Positions 12,906 through 25,534 of a DNA stretch of 64,000 bases are shown here, piece by piece; position 1 is the first letter of the stretch; every line of letters starts with the position of its first letter. Both the position numbers and the translations under genes were made by a program. The notes under the pieces were generated by a model. It did no database searches, was not told the origin of the DNA, and was given only the letters and a program-made list of their open reading frames with translations. The stretch is taken from assembly GCA_000507305.1 (NCBI GenBank), contig DF239247.1, positions 186,001-250,000 on the forward strand, given 5' to 3'. The DNA is from Breviolum minutum Mf 1.05b.01. Taxonomy: Eukaryota > Sar > Dinophyceae > Suessiales > Symbiodiniaceae.

Positions 12906-13241
12906 CGATAGAGGTGCATTCAGATTTGACTCACGTAGAAAGTTGCATGCCCATACGTGTTAGTATGAGCTTGTGATGTGCGAATATATTTCTGGTTCAC
13001 ATCATCTGTACGTATTTATACGGTACATTTAAGACACATGATATATTTATACTTATACCCTAAACCCTTGTCGTTTTGTCGTTTGCCGGCGGTTCATACG
13101 AATGGTTTTCATCCCTTTTATGTGACAGCAACGACGACAGGAGGGTTCGGGGTTGTGGCGGCGTACAAGCGTTCGGTCGTTTGCACTTATCATCTTCCAA
13201 ATCAGCAAAATCTGGCATCATCCTCAAAAGCAAGGAAATCC

Positions 13242-13850
13242 ACCGTCATGCTCAAAATCAGCATGGCATTGTCCAGCATCATGCTCAAAATCAGCAGAAT
13301 CCAGCATCATGCTCAAAATCAGCAAAATCCAGCATGATGCTCAAAACCGGCATAATCCAGCATCATGCTCAAAATCAGCAAATTTCCGCATCATGCTCAA
13401 AATCAGCCAATTTCAGCATCATGCTCAAAATCAGCAAATTTCAGCATCATGCTCAAAATCGGCATAATCCAGCATCATGCTCAAAATCAGCAGATATCAG
13501 CATCATGCCCAAAATCGGCATAATCCAGCATCATGCTCAAAATCAGCAAATTTCAGCATCACGCTCAAAATCTGCATAATCCAGCATCATGCTCAAAATC
13601 AGCAAAATCCAGCATGATGCTCAAAACCGGCATAATCCAGCATCATGCTCAAAATCAGCAAATTTCCGCATCATGCTCAAAATCAGCCAATTTCAGCATC
13701 ATGCTCAAAATCAGCAAATTTCAGCATCATGGTTTCAGCATCATGCTCAAAATCAGCAAGTTTCAGCATCATGCTCAAAATCAGCAAGTTTCAGCATCAT
13801 GCTCGAAATCAGCAAATTTCAGCATCATTCTCAACATCATGCAAACATGC
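13242..13850 (+). repeat. 28-bp minisatellite, about 21 copies
   Basis: The unit is about cagcatcatgctcaaaatc plus agcaaattt, 28 bases, with single-base variants. Because 28 is not a multiple of 3 and no unit contains a plus-strand stop in any phase, all three plus-strand frames stay open. Each repeats the same 28-residue cycle (HHAQNQQISASCSKS...). A variant block beginning at 13321 recurs at 13601, exactly ten units away, which shows a later block duplication. I see no splice or start context that would support translation. Confidence 0.95.
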
Positions 13851-14039
13851 AGCGAAAACGAAGAATCCCCATCTTACCCGCTCATATAATCTATAAACCA
13901 GAAACTTCCCTGCAACTACGCACGGAAAGTCGGCAAAAAAACTCGACTGCATGTGACCAGAGTGTTTCCAAACGGAGTATACACATCTGCAACTTATTGA
14001 GGAATGACAAGTTACAAGAAACCAAATATCGTCTCATCT

Positions 14040-14380
14040 AATATCATGTGTACAGTAGAATCATGTCATACTATATGGGATTAGAATGGGCGGTATACAG
14101 CATGTTATCTCATAACATACTACAGTAGAACATACTAGTTACTAGAAATATTCTACTCCATTTGTATCTCACCTTACTTCATTTTGTGCATCATATGCTA
14201 TACTTCATGGATCGTAGTTTACAGTATAGTACGGGATATTAAAGTGTCAGTATATTATACTGGGTCACCATCTATGTGTATCCATACACGCACACTCTGC
14301 ATTTAAATATATATATATACATATCTATAAGTTATAAATATCTAAATACATAGACACACACGTAATGAAGCCTTCACGTG
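14040..14380. other. AT-rich spacer with TATA-type simple sequence
   Basis: This stretch is AT-rich with short TA dinucleotide runs (around 14307-14345) and no coding signal. It may be an intergenic spacer downstream of the minisatellite. Confidence 0.5.
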
Positions 14381-14599
14381 CAGTTTATGCATGTCGACTC
14401 CAGACATCTCCAGACCATGTCATCTCCAGCCCATTTCAAAAACGATAATTGACTATAACTCGTCCTGCCGCATGCTTGCAGCATTTTGATACTGTAGTGA
14501 TAAGTCAAATCCGATAGGCCATAGTACGATCCGAGTATGTTGGTGAGACTTACGTCTCTGGCACTTGATTCAATTTGATTGTACCCTGTATCTGTTGGA

Positions 14600-15225
14600 C
14601 TCAAACCTGCTTGCTTGGAATTTTGGTTACGCAAATCAAGGCACATTTACAGCAACAGATCTTGAAATCCACTTGCAATTTCCATGATGTGTATTGATCT
14701 GTCCAAGCCTTGTCACCTGCACTCTCTTTGGGTGCTGCTTCTGTTTTCTCCTGCAAAGGTTTGGCTGAGCTGGTCACAGGTAACAAAGATCAGACACTTG
14801 GCATCTCAACCCTTATTTCTCGTACACTCTAGCTCTCTCAGCTTGACAGCTTGGCTCCTCAGAAGCGCCATCAGATGCCTACGAAGAAGAAAGCGTGAGG
14901 ATGAGAGTGAGGTACGCGTGCATTTCAAAACATAAACTATACTATATAGTTATAAATCCACATCCGAAACTCAGGCTAGTGTAGCCCAACTAGTTACAGG
15001 AGCATCTCACATGACTCAGGGAACTGCCTAAGTCGTATAGAATTACGTACAATAATCTAGAGAATTGCCGAGACATGAAGACAAGCATGAAACATCATGA
15101 AAGCAAGTGACAAGTGTGCAAAGGTTGGTCAAAGCACCTTGGCTGCTTCCGCTCTCCTTGTCATCCGTGTGCTTCTGACCTCCCCATCCATTTTCTCCAA
15201 ACCCACCATGGCTTCCATCTGCAAA
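14600..15225 (-). CDS. Unidentified gene segment with a Gly-rich exon
   Basis: Minus-strand coding-like pieces are DGSHGGFGENGWGGQKHTDD (about 15150-15215, after a TTTTGCAG acceptor) and EKTEAAPKESAGDKAWTDQY (about 14690-14760). The Gly-rich and then charged composition resembles disordered tails of RNA-binding proteins. No RRM or KH domain is recognised, so the product is unknown. Confidence 0.35.
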
Positions 15226-15879
15226 AGGAAATCAATAGCTTGTGTCAAAATCTGAAGGTGTGGCGGTCATCAGGGCTGCTGTGCCCATGAGTACCAGCGG
15301 CATACCAGAGCCTGAAGTCAGCTCAAGCAGCGATGCTGATCCATCCATGGTTCACCATTGTTCATGGCGATCTTTCAAGTGTCTCAAGTTGAAATTCGTG
15401 TAGCAAACCTCGGATGAGGGCAATGACTACAGTACATCCATTCAGGGTTGTGTAACGAAGATTGAATATCGACTTCGCAATATGAGCCTGGACTGTGGAG
15501 ACCCGCCGACGTAAAGGATGTCTGCGGCCCATCGGTGGCAACCTTGCAAGGAGAAGAAAAAGCGTGTCCACAAGCAGCAAGAAAGGCCCCCCTTGCAAGT
15601 ATTCGTCCTGACTGCCTGCGCAATGTTGCTCCTTTCCTTCTGTTCATATTCCCTATGCTGCGCATTTCCCATAAGATTCCCACGTGTCACGAATGAACTG
15701 GTTATAATTCAACAAGAAACATGAAAGCCAAATCTAATTCCAACATTTTAACCAAACAAGGTGAGAAAAGGTTAAAGGCTTAAAGTGACTGAATAACAAC
15801 CAGGAAACAGCATACCCGCGAGGTCGCACGTCAGAGGAGCTTGACAAGAGAGGCACGAAATTTGGAGCAAGACCTCAAC

Positions 15880-16820
15880 CCAAACCCTCATGTGACGTCA
15901 GGTCAACACAATGCAAGTCTGAGGGAAGAAATACAAGTACTTCAAAGACATTCCAAGACTTTTGTGAGGCTGCAAAAATAGGCAAATAAGTACTCAACAA
16001 AGTCCTCCTCCAATTGCCAAAACTGCGGCGCCTGATGCTGACTACGTGTCTGAAGAATGGATTTCCGAGCAACGCAAGTGCTTTCCGCCAACCCATGCAA
16101 GGCAAAAGCTGTACGGCCAGCGTCAACGTAAAACAACAATTTCTCTTTTTCGAGGCTGAAATCACTCAAAAATCATTGCAGTCAACTCTGCCTGTGATAC
16201 GGCCCATCGGTGCAAAAGACAAAAGCTTGAGCTTTAACGGACGTGCCTGCGTCACAGAAAAGTCAAAACACGGTGACTCTCGGACACCACAGTTGCCAGG
16301 CAAGTTTTTCAGATAGGTGGGTTGCTTGTACATCTCCATGGCAGCTTTGCAGCCGCTAACAATCGTTCATCATTAGTCCTGTCCTGTTAGTCCTGCTATC
16401 CTCGCAAACTTCTCCGATGCAAACCGGGTGCCGCCACATTTTTTTCGTGTCAAAACACCTCATTGGCAAGTCTGAATTCGCCAGCCTTGCCTTGCAGTTC
16501 TGTACAATAGCAGTCATGGACACTGTGTAATTGAAGGGAATTGAGTGTATGTGTGCCAATGTATTTCTTCTGCTGTTTGCATTGTATTGCGCAGCACTAA
16601 ACCGGGGTAGTGCCTTTGGAGGGAAAAAGACAGTGACTGGTCCAGCACAATTGACTGAACGATGTAGAGAACCAGGACTCTGCTTCATCAGTCGCAAGTT
16701 GAATCGTTTGAAGGAACCCTTGGCATTCTCCAAGCAGTGCCCATATCGCCAAAAAACTGGCCACATCATGCAAAATGCAAAGGCACGTTGCACTCTTCGT
16801 GAGTGAATTTGACAGCATGG
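15880..16820 (-). CDS. Unidentified coding-like stretches upstream of the Gly-rich segment
   Basis: The minus strand has open frames including EKEKLLFYVDAGRTAFALHG (about 16090-16160) and a 155-residue frame at 16356-16823. Overlapping frames in other phases also look plausible (LATDEAESWFSTSFSQLCWT), so the true exon chain is unresolved. No domain was recognised. Confidence 0.2.
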
Positions 16821-17004
16821 CATGAATTACGTAATTATATACATCATTGCGACACAGAGATTCAATCTGTGGCTTCTAAGTCATGTTTGCGTCAACGTCA
16901 TTGAGCGCTGAGAAATACCTTGTGCCAGCAAAACGAAGCAACTAGAATGGTATTAGTGACAACACCAGTCTGCTTAATGCCAAGAGACTTTCCTACTGAG
17001 CCTT

Positions 17005-20000
17005 TCAAGCAGGTTCCCTTTCTAGAAGAACTGACAAGAAACCAGAAAATGTACTCTCGATCAATGGAGCTTGTGGATGACTTGGTGTTGCAAATGAGGT
17101 GGAAGTGCAGCTAAACTTTTGAGATTCAGACTCATGCAACAGCGTCTGCTTTGCGGAGATCCTTTGATGTACTACACAAAAATTAGATGCTAAGCAAAAC
17201 TTGTGGCAAAAACAGGGCAGAAACAGGATTGCTTTGGTGCACGTGTGCATTTGGATGCGCATGCATGTCCACACAAGTCCACTTCAAATCATTGCATCGG
17301 TTTCAAAAGTCCTTGTCGCAGGATCATAGCGTAGCATAGCATCCTGCGAGAGGTGCAAGTGACAAAATCCAGAAAAGGCTTTTAACCCTTCCACACTGCC
17401 CTACTCTGATCTGCTGGCGGTCTCATGCTATCACATGTCACACGGTGGTGCAAGTGTCACCCAATTTCTGCAGGGTCCAGAAGTCGCGTGCCAGCCTACA
17501 AAAGAACAGTTGTTTTGTTTTGTGTGAAGTGCCACGATGAGCATGTGCATCACAGCAACTCAGCCGTCGGCCATGCCAAGTTGAGCAACAGTGTTGCGGA
17601 TCTCACTCCAAGGACGCTTCCGCCACCTGAGTGAGCTCTCATCAGAATATCCGTCCGAAAGTCTGTTCTCGAAGTCAGAGCTGAATGTGAAGTTCACTGG
17701 AGGAATGCACACCTGGTAACCAGTGGAAGAAAGCGAAATTGAATCGTCCCTTTTGAGCAAATTGTCTAAATAATTTGAATCTCGGAGATAGTGAAATAGA
17801 TTTTGAAAATTTGGATGTGGACAGAACCCAAAGTCCTGTGGCGTGATTGTTGGCATAAGGAAAATAATCATATAAAGGAATTTTATATAAGATAGTTTAA
17901 GCCATTTGAATCCTTGGTGCCTTTTCCCACCCACTAGCCATTCGGATTCGCCGATTCCAAACTGAAATAGTAAGGTGTTTTCATGTTGTAGGTTCGCATC
18001 CTTCCCAGCTCCTGGAGTCTTGATCGCTTACTTTCGGTGAGTTCTCTTCTCTTAGCGCTTGAAAAAGTGGTTTTGAAGATTGGATCGGTGCTTGTATCCG
18101 TCAGTATGCCCCTCTTACCATTATCCAACATCGCTCAAGGCTCAAGGATTTCACCAATAACCACCGGTTCCCAAAGGTGTTCCAAGGCAAGAACTGTGGG
18201 AAGGATGGCTTGAAGTCTGGCAGTTCAGAGAGTCCAGGCCACTCAACCTGCACTGGATGCGGTTTGTCAGCGAAATGCTTTGGGCTTTGAACACCATTTA
18301 CCTTCTTAACACATCTTTAAATCTTTACACTGGTGTGGAACCGACCCATGAGACTCTCTTACTTCTTGTTACCCAGTCCAGTAAGTTTCTAAATGCATGA
18401 CCCCACCCGAAGATAGGACAGTATAAACTTAAACTACAGTATAAACCTTGCACAAAACAATCGTTTGTGCAGTAGAATCAAAAGGGGAAACGTCCATGGC
18501 CTCAGAAGGCGTGCCGAGCTTCTTGAAAATCTGAAAGATTGTGTCAATCTCACTGTCTCCGTGAAACAGGGCAGCACCTCATGCATCTGAACAAAAGCCA
18601 AAGACTCCTAGATTCTCAGTCACAACATCAGTTTAGTGATGAGTGATCTGAGCGGAAAGCCTGTGGCCATCTCACCAAGAATGCATCCAGCGCTCCAAAC
18701 ATCAACGCCTGTAGCAGAGTCGCGAAAAAAAAGCACAACATGCTTAGACGAAGCTTTGCTTATCTTAGCTTGCTGCACTTCTTACAAAGATGCGAGCGGT
18801 CTTTCTGTTCACTGAATGAGCAATAACGAGCATACATGATCCAACTCCAACAGTCAAATCTACCTGCATGTAGTTGGATAAAGTTTGTATATCTGCCCAA
18901 TGTGCAAAAAGAGTGCAAAACTTTGTGCACAAACTGAGCAAATTTTGGTGGCTTCTCCGAGGCACCGAGGGAATAGTCTTCACACCCAAACAGAATTTCT
19001 GGCGGTCGATACCTCGAGGCACACAACTTTGCTTTTACGTACATGACTTCATGACCTGGCGAAAGGACCGAAAAGGTCTCACAACTTTGGATGTCACAGG
19101 TCTAATACAGGAATACATCTTTGACATCTTGCCATTAGTTCAATGTTAAGGGCGGGGCCATGTAGTAACGACCTGCCAGGCACCATGAGAAGCTTGGGAG
19201 AATGCGTGCAGAATTAGTGCAGGGAGTGCCTCGTGAGTGTACTTGGGAATTGGCAAGTTAAAGGCCTCTGTCAGCTTCACATGGCCACATTTTTGGAAGG
19301 CTTAATAGCAGACCATATATATATATATACATGTATTGAGTATGACCGAGCTAGCTGCTCTTGCCATCCCAAAGTCAGCAATCTTCAAATTGTCCTGCCA
19401 CCAAAAACAATTGGTGCGAACCGAAAAAGCGTGCACAAAACAAGTCACAACAATGCCTGGCCATCAACCAAGATGTTCTGAGGCCTTGGGGGGCTTCGTG
19501 ATCAATTTCATATCTTGTTGTTAAATGCGGCCTTCCCAATTGACCTGGTGACATGCAATTGGAACATTGTTTCACAAGGCATGCTCAGATGCCAGCTTTA
19601 GGTCTCTGTGAATGATCCTGAGCACATCTGCAAGAATGTGCAAAGGCCAGTTGCTGCCAAGGAAGAAGGCCATTCATCAAGTCGGAGAGAAGGCTTCCAA
19701 CAAATGAGACATGCACCTTCTGGCGTGGCAGTAATCGATGCCCTGCATGAGCTGCTTGTGTAGAGAGTGTACCTTGGCCAATGGGATGGCAGTCCCATGC
19801 AGGTCCAGGTCGGTCCAGGAGGTCCACAATTCCTCATATATCCTTCACGGATTTCTCAGAATAGGACAACTGCTGCTTCCAGACGGAGCCCAAACTTTTT
19901 CATGTACCTGATAGGCACGGGAGATTTGCAGCAAGGAAAGGTGCACCCATACTCCGGTCAACTGACCAACACGAAGCTGAGCCCATGGCTGCTTGAGATT

Positions 20001-21100
20001 GGAGTCCACGAACTCGAAAACTAAGTGCAAGCGCCCAGGGCTGCAAGCCACGTCTAGCCTCAGCTTGAAAAGGGCAGAGGCCTCCAAACAGAATCCATCC
20101 ACACCATCTGCTGCCCAATGAAACTAAGTTTCACACAGCTTAACTACGTTCGGATGATCTGCTGCCTTCGCTTCATTCGTGATCCATCGACTCATCGACC
20201 CATTTCACGCAAACAATTCTACCCAAGCCAAAACTGATCAGGCAAATTACTTGATTTTACTTTCGTATTTTGCAGCGACAAGTCTGTTGGGCGCCTTCAA
20301 CACAGCCACTTCACGAATAGCAGTGCTGGGCATCTTAGCAGGTCAAAACCAGTTCTTTCATTGCAGGGAGATTGCAGAAGACGTCTATGTAGCGAGACAA
20401 AGCTGGGACTGAACCGAAGATATCTATATTACATCACTCATATATCATACAACTACATATCTAAAAAAACTTTGTGCAACTACTTTATCTTCTTCTGCTT
20501 GGATGCGGTACTTGCTTTACTTGGTGTGTTTGCTTTACTTGATTTAGCCTTAGAGAGCCACTTTCTGATTGAAACAGATCTGGACATTCAACAGCAACCG
20601 ATCACAACCGATCGTTTTGTCCCACTTGTCCCCTTCACAAGATCACCTGACATAGCTGTTGCGGACTCTGCAAAGGCTACCATCAGAATTTTCATGGATA
20701 AAGGAGCGACTACCGAATCCCCTTCATTGAAGACTGTATGTGACACCAGCTTTTGCAATTGGCAATCCTCTGCATCCCGACACCCTCATCTTCATGCTCC
20801 ATCTTGACTCGCTTGATGGCAACAGTCTTTTTCCTGGCACATCTAGTTGTTTCATTTGCAAGAAATAGCAAGGAAGCGAATCGAATTGGATAAAAAGTGC
20901 AGAAGTGGATGAAAGTGGGATTTGAAAAACTGCGAAAACTTAAGGCGGGTGTGGGAGACTTGTGCAGTGGGCAAAATGAATCCACTTCCTGTCATTTCAG
21001 ACTAGACCAAATAAATGCAAGCCAGAGCAACGAGAGGTTGCAGAATGCGCGGTACACAGCACCATAGGTGCCCTCGCCCACAGGTGCCTCCTTTTCCTGG
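17005..21100 (-). CDS. CDK-family (CMGC) protein kinase, multi-exon
   Basis: Kinase subdomains occur in order on the minus strand: P-loop PVGEGTYGAVYRAF (about 21040-21090), with the Thr/Tyr pair that is inhibitory in CDKs; TVAIKRVKMEHEDEGVGM with the catalytic lysine (about 20773-20830); TSSAISLQ in the place of the PSTAIRE helix (about 20363-20392); KAADHPNVVKL (about 20133-20172); LHLVFEFVDSNLKQ (about 19985-20068); VHSLHKQLMQGIDYCHAR (about 19722-19775); RIIHRDLK (about 19590-19616); NILVDGQ (about 19457-19478); DNLKIADFGMARAASS (about 19347-19397); SRYRPPEILFGCEDYS (about 18972-19020); TGVDVWSAGCILGEMATG (about 18658-18712); ALFHGDSEIDTIFQIFKKLG (about 18505-18580); LSELPDFKPSFPQF (about 18190-18235); AMLRYDPATR (about 17306-17340); ISAKQTLLHESESQK, then a stop near 17005. 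All catalytic residues are intact. The spacing and the EGV..AISL and GDSEID motifs point to CDK rather than MAPK. The diverged cyclin-binding helix leaves the subfamily open. Confidence 0.88.
17560..18131 (-). other. AT-richer segment inside the CDK gene
   Basis: This part is richer in A and T than its neighbours and has two consecutive minus-strand open frames, 124 and 65 residues (for example NFQNLFHYLRDSNYLDNLLK). It lies between CDK exons SFPQF and AMLRYDP, where an intron is expected. It may be an intronic insertion or a lineage-specific extension. It has no recognised domain. Confidence 0.35.
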
Positions 21101-21177
21101 CTGACAAAAAGGCAAAGCAATAGTCACTCTGCTGTCTCCGCTTGCTATGGGCACGTACGTCTGGCAGCATGTTGGGA

Positions 21178-21411
21178 TCAAGCATGTGAATCTTGAGAAA
21201 TTGGCAGCAAATGGACCAAACTTTCATCGACCAAGATTTGACTCATGCACAAATGGGTCCCTGAGTGTTGCCTCGAAAATGTACTGCCTCTCGAATCGCC
21301 GGTCATCATCCAGCCTGGACGAGCAATGCTAGGTTTTTGTGGCACAAACAAGTGCTCTTGATTGATGATTGACTCAGTAGATGTACCCAAACACCAAGCA
21401 CAGGGAATCAC
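21178..21411 (-). CDS. Possible N-terminal exon of the CDK-family kinase
   Basis: Upstream of the kinase P-loop the minus strand reads RLDDDRRFERQYIFEATLRD (about 21230-21310). The RFER..  pattern resembles the segment before the glycine loop in CDKs, but the spacing is long and there are competing frames. It is best treated as a tentative 5' exon. Confidence 0.3.
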   Translation of the reverse strand: MIPCAWCLGTSTESIINQEHLFVPQKPSIARPGWMMTGDSRGSTFSRQHSGTHLCMSQILVDESLVHLLPISQDSHA

Positions 21412-21856
21412 TCGTTAAGAATGCGCACCGGACTGGGAGCACGCTTTGTCCGTGATCCTTGGGTGCCATGACTCCGTATGACGTCATGACTTCATATATG
21501 ACTCCAACTGCAATTCAGAAGAAATTCTGAGGCTCACTCGGCGTGGGTGTTCGTTGCATTCGCCAGTTCACGGAGCTCCCTGCGAAAGATGCGCTTCTTG
21601 AGCTTACGCATGGGCTACTTTATCCTCGAAAGAACGAGGTGTATATTGTATCAATTTGTATCATATTTGTATCCACTGCTTTCTCCAACTCCCAGCGTGT
21701 TCTTTTGCCGTTCGGTTTTCTAATATGGGACACCTCAATAGCAGCTCTCGCACAGGTGGAGATCGAAACTGACCTGCGTCAATCTCATAACATCACTCGA
21801 ACACTTGCAATTGATATCAGAATTGATTCTGGGCGGTTGTCGAAAGTCTGTGCATT

Positions 21857-24186
21857 TTATGAGAAATGAGAGGAAACAAGGAAACAAGGCAGGGACCGCA
21901 GGGACCTCTTCCATTTAATGTACGGTACCCCCTTTACCAATGTTACAGCTTGGGGATTGGAGCTAAATGACTGCCAAGGCACCACGGACCCAGCCATTCT
22001 TTTCAAGGACCTTCGAGTTTGATCACTTTGTAATGTTTGGTGCAATTCTTGTTTGACACAAGGTTCCAAATTTTCAAAACCCATGAGAGACTCTTGTGAT
22101 TTGAAGGATTAGCTCGGGCCATCCAAGCACGTATGCACTTTGCGCAAATCGATCAAAACACTTTGCAGGAACTCTGCAAAAAGAGGATCAAAGAGGACGA
22201 TTGTCCTGAATCATTTTGGGCCCGGGCTCTTCTGACATCCGGGCAGAGCTCACATGGCCTGCAAGTCTTCAGCTGAGTCAGAATCAAGTCTCAATCAATC
22301 TCAACTCAAAGTGCACGTTTTGCGACTGTCATACTGCCAGCGACAACGGTCCTCCTCAGTCTTGAGCTCAGCAAGCTGGTCCTCAGGTTGTGTCAAAGTC
22401 TGGCGAGATGTCTACTTGTAAGGCGTTAAAAGCAATGGGAAGGCAACGTCCTCTGCACGAACACTGTCAAAAATTAGTCTCAAAAATAAAAATAGTATCA
22501 ATTGGTTCCGGATGGATGTCGACACATGACTTCTGACAGAGAGTCCATTCAGAGGACAAGCCGACGTGCCCAATGGCCTGCAGAGCATTCATTCGTGCAA
22601 TACGATATTCTGAGTACAACTGGCTCAAAATGCCCCAGAGTGTCACAAGTGTGGCTATGAAGTCGCTTGCCTGCTGCACCGCGCAAATCGCACTTTCAAC
22701 ACTCTCAGCTCTGTCCATGTCCTTGAAGCTCCGAGCAACTTCCAAAACAGAACACGGCAAACACGGCACCAACTGCACCAAAAAAACAGGATTGTCTTTC
22801 CTTTGAACATGAAGCAGAATGACAGGTTCCAAATTAAATTGGACGGTCCTGGCTGAGTCCAGGCTGCAATCTACAGTTTACTTCGAATCTAATGATACTG
22901 GAGCGAATATGGCCCAAGCATGCTATGTCTCATGGGCTTGCATGCCGTAGTACACATCAGCTCAGTGCAGTCTTGGCAAATGCAAACATCTCGGATGCAA
23001 GTTGAGAGTCATATATAATTCAGAAATTCATACAAAAACAATCAAAAACAACGTATATAGTTTGTGGGTACTGTTCTAAATGGCTCTGATTCGATCACTA
23101 AGCTGTTAGCTGTTGTTTCAATTTCAACAGCCCAGAGATTTCATTCAGGCAGCTCACAAGAGGCTCTTTTTCAACCAAACGGATGGTCAAACACCTTGCA
23201 AATGTAAACTATCCAAACCATATGTCATAACTGCATTCTGCAGATTCTGTTGTGTCACTTCTTCCAATCTAACGACTTTGCAAATATGTACATAAGCCTG
23301 AGGTGCGCACCGCAGGCAGATATGACAACGTTGTGCTAATAACAGCTGAAGGTGAAGATTAAAACAAGTTCCACTCATCTGCCGAGATCACACCTGAGTC
23401 AGGCCTGTCACTGCTTTTGTACAATCTAGGCTGCATCTTGCATCACCAACTTTCTGGCCTGTAAAAGCAGAGCTGCCGAGAAGTGATACACGAAATTTGT
23501 TACAGGGCCAAGTGCCGGCATGTTGTTTTGAGTATTGGACTCTTTCACCAACGCTTTTGCAAGGTTTCTGCTGGCCTCTCTTTTCCAAGCCCAAACTGAT
23601 GAATCTTCCAGCATCATTGGCACCTGGCTGATCACACATGAACAGTCTCATTCGGCACTACCGCTGTCAAGTAGCTGCAGCCCCACCAGCTGAGTTCTCT
23701 GCCTCACTTGCCCATTGATCGAGTGCCTCTCCGGTCAATTCTGTGGGAATGCGCTGAAGCCTGCAATCGGCCAGGTGCCACTGACTTCCCAGCTTTCAAA
23801 TAGTAGAACTGCAGGATCAAAGTGTGGTCAGGTACGAAAAGAAAAAAGTCTGTCTAATGTGTAACAAGACTAAAACTGAGACCGCAGCAGCAATGGTTCT
23901 GAACGATACCTGATGAGAGATCCACAGTGATATTCCTTTCTGCCTTTTAAAGCAACTTTCAATCATCACTCTGGGGCAGAGAATCTAGACTAGAGCATTC
24001 TATCCAATGTGCAAGCAAGCAGTCCCCCCATTTGTGCGTAGCGCACCGAAGATTGTGCATCAAGGACCCAAATCTCAGTGCACAGTCCGTTTGGACTGCA
24101 GCGACCTCAACGTGGCCGCAGACAACAGATCCAGTTTGCACAAAGACAACATAGCTTGGGCTAAGCTGGGGCATGCACCATGACAC
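21857..24186 (-). CDS. Unidentified helical protein gene segment, several exons
   Basis: Minus-strand exons read QLSPSYVVFVQTGSVVCGHV (near 24130-24180), LVKESNTQNNMPALGPVTNF continuing to VYHFSAALLLQARKLVMQDA (about 23430-23560), MDRAESVESAICAVQQASDF continuing to IATLVTLWGILSQLYSEYRI (about 22585-22720), and CVKQELHQTLQSDQTRRSLK (near 22000-22060). The long stop-free helical character suggests a repeat-type alpha-helical protein such as HEAT/ARM. That is an inference from composition; no family signature was recognised. Confidence 0.4.
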
Positions 24187-24614
24187 AAAGACCTAGGTAC
24201 ACTTTGAACAGAATTTCTGAAGTTCCAAAAGCAATGCATTTCTGAGCTGCTGACAACCTCCGCAAGGTTCAGCACTGAAGCGTTGGAAGTCTAAGCCACA
24301 TTCCCCTCAAGGATGGTTGCGTTTTCTTCTTCTCTGTGCTTTAATCTCAGTGAGATTTATTTATTTCCAAGTCATTCTGAGCAACACACTTACTACAGCC
24401 ACCACTTCCACCATCAAGCCAGGTCGATCCTGCCGTGTCTTTGCCAAGTTGTTGAGCATCAATAAATCAATCATGATAATGGATAATCATGGCATATCAG
24501 GTTCGCCTGGGCAACCAACATGAAGGACTGCCGGTGAACCTGTCATTGTACCGCAGGAGAAGAAGCTCTAACACCTTCGGTGAATGCCGTTTCACTAGGT
24601 ATATATATATATAT

Positions 24615-25450
24615 TTATGAATATACACACATTTTGTGTACCCGGCTGAAAGTGCCTCTGCCTTGCCAGAGACCATGCTTGCATTTCCGGTGTACCTCTG
24701 CAAACCACACACTACAGTCTCGAGAGAGCACGCTTGCCCTTCTTGTTTCGTCTGGCGGGAAGAAAGCCCTGCGCCCATGTGACCCGCTAATGCAAAAGGA
24801 AACTCCAGCTGAAAGCTGCATATGACAAATAATCGCAAATGATGGATTAAACCTGTTCAAGGCACTCATAGCTGGCATCTCCCAGCGGCATGTGAAGCCT
24901 GCGCTTGCAGGACTTGATCCTTTCTCCAGCTTCCAAGACTTGGGATTTACTATCAACCCAACAAGTGCCACAATTCTACAATATTTCAAAAGTGTGCGAG
25001 TAATAGATTAACACATGCGATGCCTTGAATCCTGAATCATCTATTTGTTCTTGACATTCAGCGGGAAATGGTTGCTGTGAGAAACAGACCAGCAGAATTC
25101 CCATACTCACTATACTCGCCAAGGAATAAGATCCTGGACCTAGAAAATGAGCGTACATAAGCCTACATATTGGAGCCCGAAAGCTTTTTGACCCTGTCAT
25201 CATGCAAAAAGGCGACCCCAAAGTTCCTTTGCGCTGAATATACATCTCTACATCAATCCTCACAATCATGGCCCTGCGGCAAAGATGACCTCGCAGCCAA
25301 TAATTGGCCACTGACCAGCTCAACTGGCAATGCCCCACGACCTGCGTTTTCCGGTCCCGCTGCAGTTTTCATTTCACTGGAAGGGTTGAAGCTCTGAGTT
25401 GTCCTATTGTCAGTCAATTGAGCGGAAGTCCCTGGGTGTGTTCGCATCGT
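24615..25450 (-). CDS. Unidentified coding-like frames
   Basis: Minus-strand frames of 124 and 120 residues occur (SFAIICHMQLSAGVSFCISG; ASIVSMGILLVCFSQQPFPA). Both have a moderately hydrophobic composition. They may be exons of the neighbouring helical gene or chance frames. A short (TA)n run lies at 24600-24615. Confidence 0.2.
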
Positions 25451-25534
25451 TGAGACATTGGATAGTACATGCAGCCTGGCGTTCCTCCCTCCAGTTCCCT
25501 ATTTCTGCAAGCTAACAGCATCTTCAAACTGGAG

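Noticed and set aside
13242-13850. CRISPR-like array
   Set aside because: The repeats are contiguous with no unique spacers, and the genome context is eukaryotic.
13076-14041. Plus-strand proteins of 83 to 167 residues over the minisatellite
   Set aside because: All are translations of the 28-bp repeat in different phases. There is no independent coding evidence.
18970-20070. MAPK or GSK3 identity for the kinase
   Set aside because: ILGEM and SRYRPPE recall MAPK15 and GSK3, but EDEGV..AISL, GDSEIDTIFQIF and LPDFKPSFPQF are CDK-type. A general CDK-family call is safer.
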